Below are positions 60,335 through 64,000 of a stretch of 64,000 nt of DNA, piece after piece. Source of the stretch: an uncultured bacterium (GTDB lineage Bacteria; Nitrospirota; Thermodesulfovibrionia; Thermodesulfovibrionales; Dissulfurispiraceae). The position numbers and the translations under genes were made by a program. The notes beneath the pieces are model-generated. The model searched no databases. It saw nothing but the letters and a program-made list of their open reading frames with translations, and was not told the origin of the DNA. Positions within the stretch are counted from its first letter, which is position 1; every line of letters starts with the position of its first letter. The stretch lies in assembly GCA_937949555.1 (NCBI GenBank), contig CALEDV010000025.1, positions 1 through 64,000 on the forward strand, written 5' to 3'.

Positions 60335-61933
60335 TTATCGTCCAGCAGGCTTCTTTTTATTCTGGCTCTTTGCTGGTATTCTTGCCTCCTCTTGCTCCCT
60401 TTCTTTTGCCTTTTCTATCCTTACCTTTCTACCGCTCATTATCATCTTATCCACCGAACGAATTACCTTGTCTGCTAATTCCTCGGGCACCTCAATAAAT
60501 GTAAATTTATCCAAGACATCAATCTTACCAATCTTTCCATAGGGGATATTTGCCTCTGAGGCGATAGACTTAAGGATATCTGCCACCTGGATCTTGTCTT
60601 TTCTGCCAATAGTAAGAAAGAGTCTTACATATTCGGGCTTGTCATGGGACTCAATATCCTGTATGTCCCCATAGGCTGCAAATAGGGCAGCCGCAGCAAG
60701 TTCATGACCTCCGCATGATTCAGAGAGCTGTTTAATCAAGGGCATATAAAGATTGTGTCTGCCAGAGTCAACTATTTCTGCAATGTCTTTAGCGATGCTC
60801 TTTGACCTCGCAGCAAATACATCCCTATCGCTGGGGAGAGCCTTCTTGTCTATTCTGGTCTTTGCTGTCTTCTCGATCAGCCTCAAGGTGCGATATTCCA
60901 TGGGTCTGACAAGGGTAATGGCAATGCCGGACTTGCCTGCCCTTGCAGTCCTTCCTATTCTATGGATATAGCTTTCGGGGTTTTGGGGTATGCTGTAATT
61001 GATTACATGGGTAACATTCTGGATATCGAGCCCCCGTGCTGCCACATCAGTGGCTACTAACACATCAAGCTTGCCCTTTCTAAATTTGTTCATCACCTCA
61101 TCCCGATGGGCTTGGGTAAAGTCTCCATGTAGTGGGGCTGCATTGAATCCTGTCTCCTGAAGCTGCATTGAGACCTCGTCAACCTCCTTTTTGGTATGGC
61201 AAAAAACTATTGCCAGCTCAGGATTCTCCACATCCAAGAGTCTCTTAAGGGCATTTATCTTCTCTGATTCCCTGACCTCATAAAAGACCTGCGATATTTT
61301 TGGCACTACCACATCCTTAGTATTGACCTTGACCTTTTCAGGTGAGCGCATATGACTTTTGGCAATATCTATTACTGGTTGAGGCATGGTGGCTGAGAAG
61401 AGCATAGTCTGTCTGTTTAGAGGCGTTTTTTTGATTATGCTCTCCACATCCTCTATAAAACCCATATTCAACATCTCATCAGCCTCATCTATCACCACAA
61501 AGGAGATGGTGTCTAGCAAAAGGGTTCCCCTGTCAAGGTGGTCTATAACCCTTCCTGGAGTGCCTACAATAATATCAACGCCCTGATTTATAGCCCGTAT
61601 CTGCATCTCTATGGACTTGCCGCCATAGATGGGTAAGGCGTGCACCTTACGATACTTGCCTATCCTGTTTATCTCCTGAGATACCTGCATGGCAAGTTCT
61701 CTGGTAGGCTCAAGCACTAAGGCTATCGGTTTGATCTTCTTTGAGCACCGTTCAATTATAGGAATACCAAAGGCTGCTGTTTTCCCTGTGCCAGTTAGAG
61801 CCTGTCCAATAATATCGTGCCCATTCATAATCTTTGGGATTACCTGAGCCTGAATTGGGGTGGGCTCTTCAAAACCCATTTCAGACAATGCCCTTAGAGT
61901 CTCCTTAGTAAGGCTGAAGTCTTCAAAATTCAT
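60335..61933 (-). CDS. DEAD-box RNA helicase with DbpA-like RNA-binding domain
   Basis: A 532-residue helicase (DeaD/CshA-like). Q motif EPTPIQAQVI, GTGKTAAFG, EPTRELA, TPGR, DEAD, SAT, ARGLDI and HRIGRTAR are in order. The C-terminal part (about 438-510) resembles a DbpA RNA-binding domain (LFLTIGRKDKIQVADILK), then a basic tail. It unwinds structured RNA in ribosome assembly or decay. A-rich, long upstream leader. Complete. Confidence 0.93.
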   Translation of the reverse strand: MNFEDFSLTKETLRALSEMGFEEPTPIQAQVIPKIMNGHDIIGQALTGTGKTAAFGIPIIERCSKKIKPIALVLEPTRELAMQVSQEINRIGKYRKVHALPIYGGKSIEMQIRAINQGVDIIVGTPGRVIDHLDRGTLLLDTISFVVIDEADEMLNMGFIEDVESIIKKTPLNRQTMLFSATMPQPVIDIAKSHMRSPEKVKVNTKDVVVPKISQVFYEVRESEKINALKRLLDVENPELAIVFCHTKKEVDEVSMQLQETGFNAAPLHGDFTQAHRDEVMNKFRKGKLDVLVATDVAARGLDIQNVTHVINYSIPQNPESYIHRIGRTARAGKSGIAITLVRPMEYRTLRLIEKTAKTRIDKKALPSDRDVFAARSKSIAKDIAEIVDSGRHNLYMPLIKQLSESCGGHELAAAALFAAYGDIQDIESHDKPEYVRLFLTIGRKDKIQVADILKSIASEANIPYGKIGKIDVLDKFTFIEVPEELADKVIRSVDKMIMSGRKVRIEKAKEREQEEARIPAKSQNKKKPAGR

Positions 61934-62030
61934 ATTATCTATACCCTCTCAAAAAGTTTTATGTAGATAGTTTACTTGAAATGCAATATTTTTTTATTTT
62001 TTAAAATTTTAAAGTCCTATTAACAGGATT

Positions 62031-62243
62031 CCCAACATTGCCCTTAGGAATTTATAACAAAGGGGAGTATGCCTCAAGGCCTTTATACTGCCACAGGATT
62101 ATCTAAAAAGGGCCTTGGCCTTAGGTTGCCCTTGGGTGAATGCCTTCGCATTGTCTTTAGGGTGTAAGAGGTCTTACAAATAGGTGTCGCAATAAAGCCT
62201 TTTTCGGCATACCCCACCTTTTTTCTATCGGCAATTTTTGGGG
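62031..62243 (-). repeat. Dispersed MITE-like element, copy E
   Basis: A full copy in inverse orientation to copy C, about 213 bp. Ends CCCAACATTGCCC...GGCAATTTTTGGGG. Reverse-complemented, nearly every block of C recurs, including TTGCGACACCTATTTG and the hairpin GTAAGAGGTCTTAC (62164-62177). ATT occurs just outside both ends and may be a target duplication. It fills half of the 432-nt gap between the helicase and yajC; the rest shows only AT-rich leader sequence. Confidence 0.8.
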
Positions 62244-62365
62244 ATTGTTTAGTCTTGAGATTTTTGGTTTTTAGTTGTTAGTATATACGGATTTTTTGCC
62301 TTCCCTTGCTCTGAAACATACAGTATTGTATTTTATAAAACAAATAATGAACTGGAGGTATTACA

Positions 62366-62716
62366 ATGACTGCCACGATGTTTAATATTATCACCGATGC
62401 CTTTGCCATGGGGCCAGCGCCTCAGGGAGGCCAGGGAGGGACATCGCAGCTTATAGCGAGTCTTTTGCCCTTAGTGCTTATCTTTGTGGTCTTTTATTTT
62501 CTTCTGATAAGACCTCAGCAGAAAAAGGCAAAAGAGCACCAGAATATGCTCAATAACCTCAAGAAGGGGGATAAGGTAATAACCGCTGGCGGTGAATATG
62601 GAGTTGTGGAGAGCGTTGGGACAAACACCATTACAATAAAGATTGCAGAGAATGTTAAGGTGAAATACGGCAAGCCCTATATTGCAGCGCTAAGGTCCTC
62701 CGCTGATGAAGAATAA
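62366..62716 (+). CDS. yajC: Preprotein translocase subunit YajC
   Basis: A 116-residue YajC: a Gly-rich N-terminal stretch, one membrane helix (LLPLVLIFVVFYFLLIRPQQKK) and a cytosolic domain with LKKGDKVITAGGEYGVVESV. It associates with SecDF in the inner membrane. TGGAGG precedes the ATG. secD follows 31 nt later, the usual order. Confidence 0.95.
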   Translation: MTATMFNIITDAFAMGPAPQGGQGGTSQLIASLLPLVLIFVVFYFLLIRPQQKKAKEHQNMLNNLKKGDKVITAGGEYGVVESVGTNTITIKIAENVKVKYGKPYIAALRSSADEE

Positions 62717-62747
62717 TGCAAAGGGTAACAGGGAGGATTTCGTATAA

Positions 62748-64000
62748 ATGAAAAAGGGCATTTTCTGGAGGCTTGGCCTCATTATTTTTACAGTATTGGT
62801 ATCAATTGTTTTCTTCCTGCCTAACACCCCTATATTTAAATCCATGCCCGAGTTTTGGCAGAAGACAATGCCAAACAAGGGACTTGTGCTTGGATTAGAC
62901 CTGCAGGGAGGACTGCACATTGTATTTGAGGTAGAAGGCGACAAGGCTGTGGATATTGCCACAGAAAGGATTGCCTCTACCTTGAAGGGCATACTTGAGA
63001 AAAAGAAAATAGATGGGACGATTAAAAGCGAGGGTAAAACAATCATTGTCTCTCCTGGATCTCCCGAGGTCAGGAAGGAGATAGAGAAGGAATATCCTAT
63101 ATTGGCGCCCTCTGAAGGACAGGGCTTTGTGAGATATGTCTTGATTGATAAGGAGGCGCAAAGGATAAAGGATGCATCAACAGATCAGGTGCTTGAGATT
63201 ATAAGAAACAGGATTGACCAGTTTGGTGTGGCTGAGCCTACCATACACAGACAGGGTGAAAACGAAATAGTAGTGCAACTGCCTGGTATTAAAGACCCCA
63301 AAAGGGCGGTGGATGTGATTGGCAAGACAGCCCTACTTGAATTTAAGATTGTTGATGATGATTCGCCTCTTGCAGCGGAATTGCCTCAGGTAATAATGAC
63401 TGGAGAGGAAGATGCCCTGTTGCAGAAGTTTAGGCAGAGGCTTTCAGAGGAGCAAGAGATCCTCTTTCAAAGGATTGTCAACAAAGAGACAGGGGTAGTT
63501 ACCAAACGTCCCTATCTTATGAAAAGGGAGACCCTGCTTACAGGAGACCTGCTTGATGAGGCAAGGGTAAGCATAGATCAACGATTCAATGAGCCCTATG
63601 TATCTCTGAACTTCAACCCTGCTGGGGCAAAGATATTTGAGGAAATCACAGGTAAGAATGTCAAAAAGAGATTGGCTATAATATTGGATGGAAATGTGTA
63701 TTCTGCGCCGGTGATACAAGAAAAGATTGCTGGAGGAAATGCACAGATTACCGGCAACTTCACCCTTGAGGAATCTAAAGACCTCGCAATTGTCCTTAGG
63801 GCTGGCTCATTGCCTGCGCCGGTAAAGATCCTTCAGAATGTGACCGTTGGCCCTTCTTTAGGAAGAGACTCTATTGAGGCTGGGGCGTTGGCAGGAATAA
63901 TTGCCACTGTGCTTGTGGTAGTGTTTATGATTTTTTACTACAAACTCTCTGGGGTGATAGCCGATTTTGCCCTGGTGCTCAATATACTGCTGCTTTTAGG
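62748..64000 (+). CDS. secD: Protein translocase subunit SecD (partial, runs off window)
   Basis: SecD pulls exported proteins through SecYEG using the proton gradient. It is not in the ORF track because its stop lies beyond the window. Translation from the ATG at 62748 gives a first membrane helix, then [19 protein letters not shown], the P1 domain with [16 protein letters not shown] and VQLPGI, the head domain ([13 protein letters not shown]), and the beginning of the membrane domain ([21 protein letters not shown]). About 417 codons are visible. Only the last helices are missing. Confidence 0.95.
   Translation, partial: MKKGIFWRLGLIIFTVLVSIVFFLPNTPIFKSMPEFWQKTMPNKGLVLGLDLQGGLHIVFEVEGDKAVDIATERIASTLKGILEKKKIDGTIKSEGKTIIVSPGSPEVRKEIEKEYPILAPSEGQGFVRYVLIDKEAQRIKDASTDQVLEIIRNRIDQFGVAEPTIHRQGENEIVVQLPGIKDPKRAVDVIGKTALLEFKIVDDDSPLAAELPQVIMTGEEDALLQKFRQRLSEEQEILFQRIVNKETGVVTKRPYLMKRETLLTGDLLDEARVSIDQRFNEPYVSLNFNPAGAKIFEEITGKNVKKRLAIILDGNVYSAPVIQEKIAGGNAQITGNFTLEESKDLAIVLRAGSLPAPVKILQNVTVGPSLGRDSIEAGALAGIIATVLVVVFMIFYYKLSGVIADFALVLNILLLL

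Noticed and set aside
1-64000. CRISPR arrays, phage genes, toxin-antitoxin pairs, rRNA
   Set aside because: No regularly spaced repeats, integrase, capsid, toxin family or rRNA sequence was seen anywhere in the window.

Overview
The window looks like a chromosomal stretch from a Gram-negative (diderm), flagellated, probably anaerobic or microaerophilic bacterium. Signs of this are an Lgt lipoprotein transferase, a KDO-pathway isomerase, flagellar FliD and FlaG proteins, superoxide dismutase and ferritin-like proteins beside sulfur-handling rhodaneses, MqnE of the futalosine menaquinone route, anaerobic-type cobalamin genes and a corrinoid methyltransfer cluster with its reductive activator. 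The gene mix would suit a Nitrospirota or former deltaproteobacterial lineage, but that is an inference; no rRNA or phylogenetic marker was compared. Coding density is high, operons are short and often overlap by 1-10 nt, and no phage, CRISPR array or transposase gene was seen.

Layout. 1-3.5 kb: MoaB/CinA-type domain protein, xseA, xseB, mqnE (+). 3.6-5.1 kb: a decayed Acr3 arsenite pump, an intact 53-residue 2Fe-2S type small protein missed by the ORF track, and a calcineurin-like phosphoesterase (+). 5.2-10.4 kb: a membrane protein, chromate transporter, fliD, rhodanese-ferritin fusion and SOD (-). 10.5-11.3 kb: lgt (+). 11.5-27.3 kb (-): coiled-coil membrane protein, secA with a small zinc protein, a hybrid histidine kinase, a GGDEF-EAL protein with a CxxCH haem motif, miaA, and a four-gene operon (EAL protein, ThDP enzyme, nadB, pyk). 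27.8 kb: tRNA-Leu(UAG). 27.9-28.9 kb: kdsD (-). 29.0-30.1 kb: promoter, manganese (yybP-ykoY) riboswitch, terminator, then htpX (+). 30.3-33.6 kb: purE, cbiET, cbiL, HD hydrolase (+). 33.6-41.5 kb: REC-PAS-PAS-GGDEF protein, two exported proteins, ftsY, apgM, TatD/radical SAM fusion (+). 41.5-46.7 kb (-): flaG behind a sigma-28 type promoter, then a glycosyltransferase, D-aminoacylase, amidase, NifU-like and quinone reductase genes. 46.9-52.2 kb (+): nadE, exported small protein, ferritin-like protein, rhodanese-MBL, rsmI, HDOD. 52.4-60.3 kb (+): the corrinoid methyltransferase locus. 60.3-61.9 kb: DEAD-box helicase (-). 62.4-64 kb: yajC and the start of secD (+), cut by the window end.

Three signals stand out. 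First, a htpX gene lies behind a complete Mn riboswitch whose closing stem overlaps an intrinsic terminator, implying Mn-induced expression of a membrane protease. Second, a family of about 215-bp dispersed elements with CCCAA-ATTGCC terminal inverted repeats and at least two alternative cores occupies intergenic regions at 1, 11.9, 15.3, 27.5 and 62.0 kb. Third, the corrinoid locus has two UroD/MtaA-type zinc methyltransferases, an MtrH-type methyltransferase, one corrinoid protein, a RACo-type activator, a truncated QueG-like Fe-S protein, an AhpD-like protein and an unrecognised small Cys-rich protein, but no recognisable substrate-specific MtaB, MttB or MtbB.
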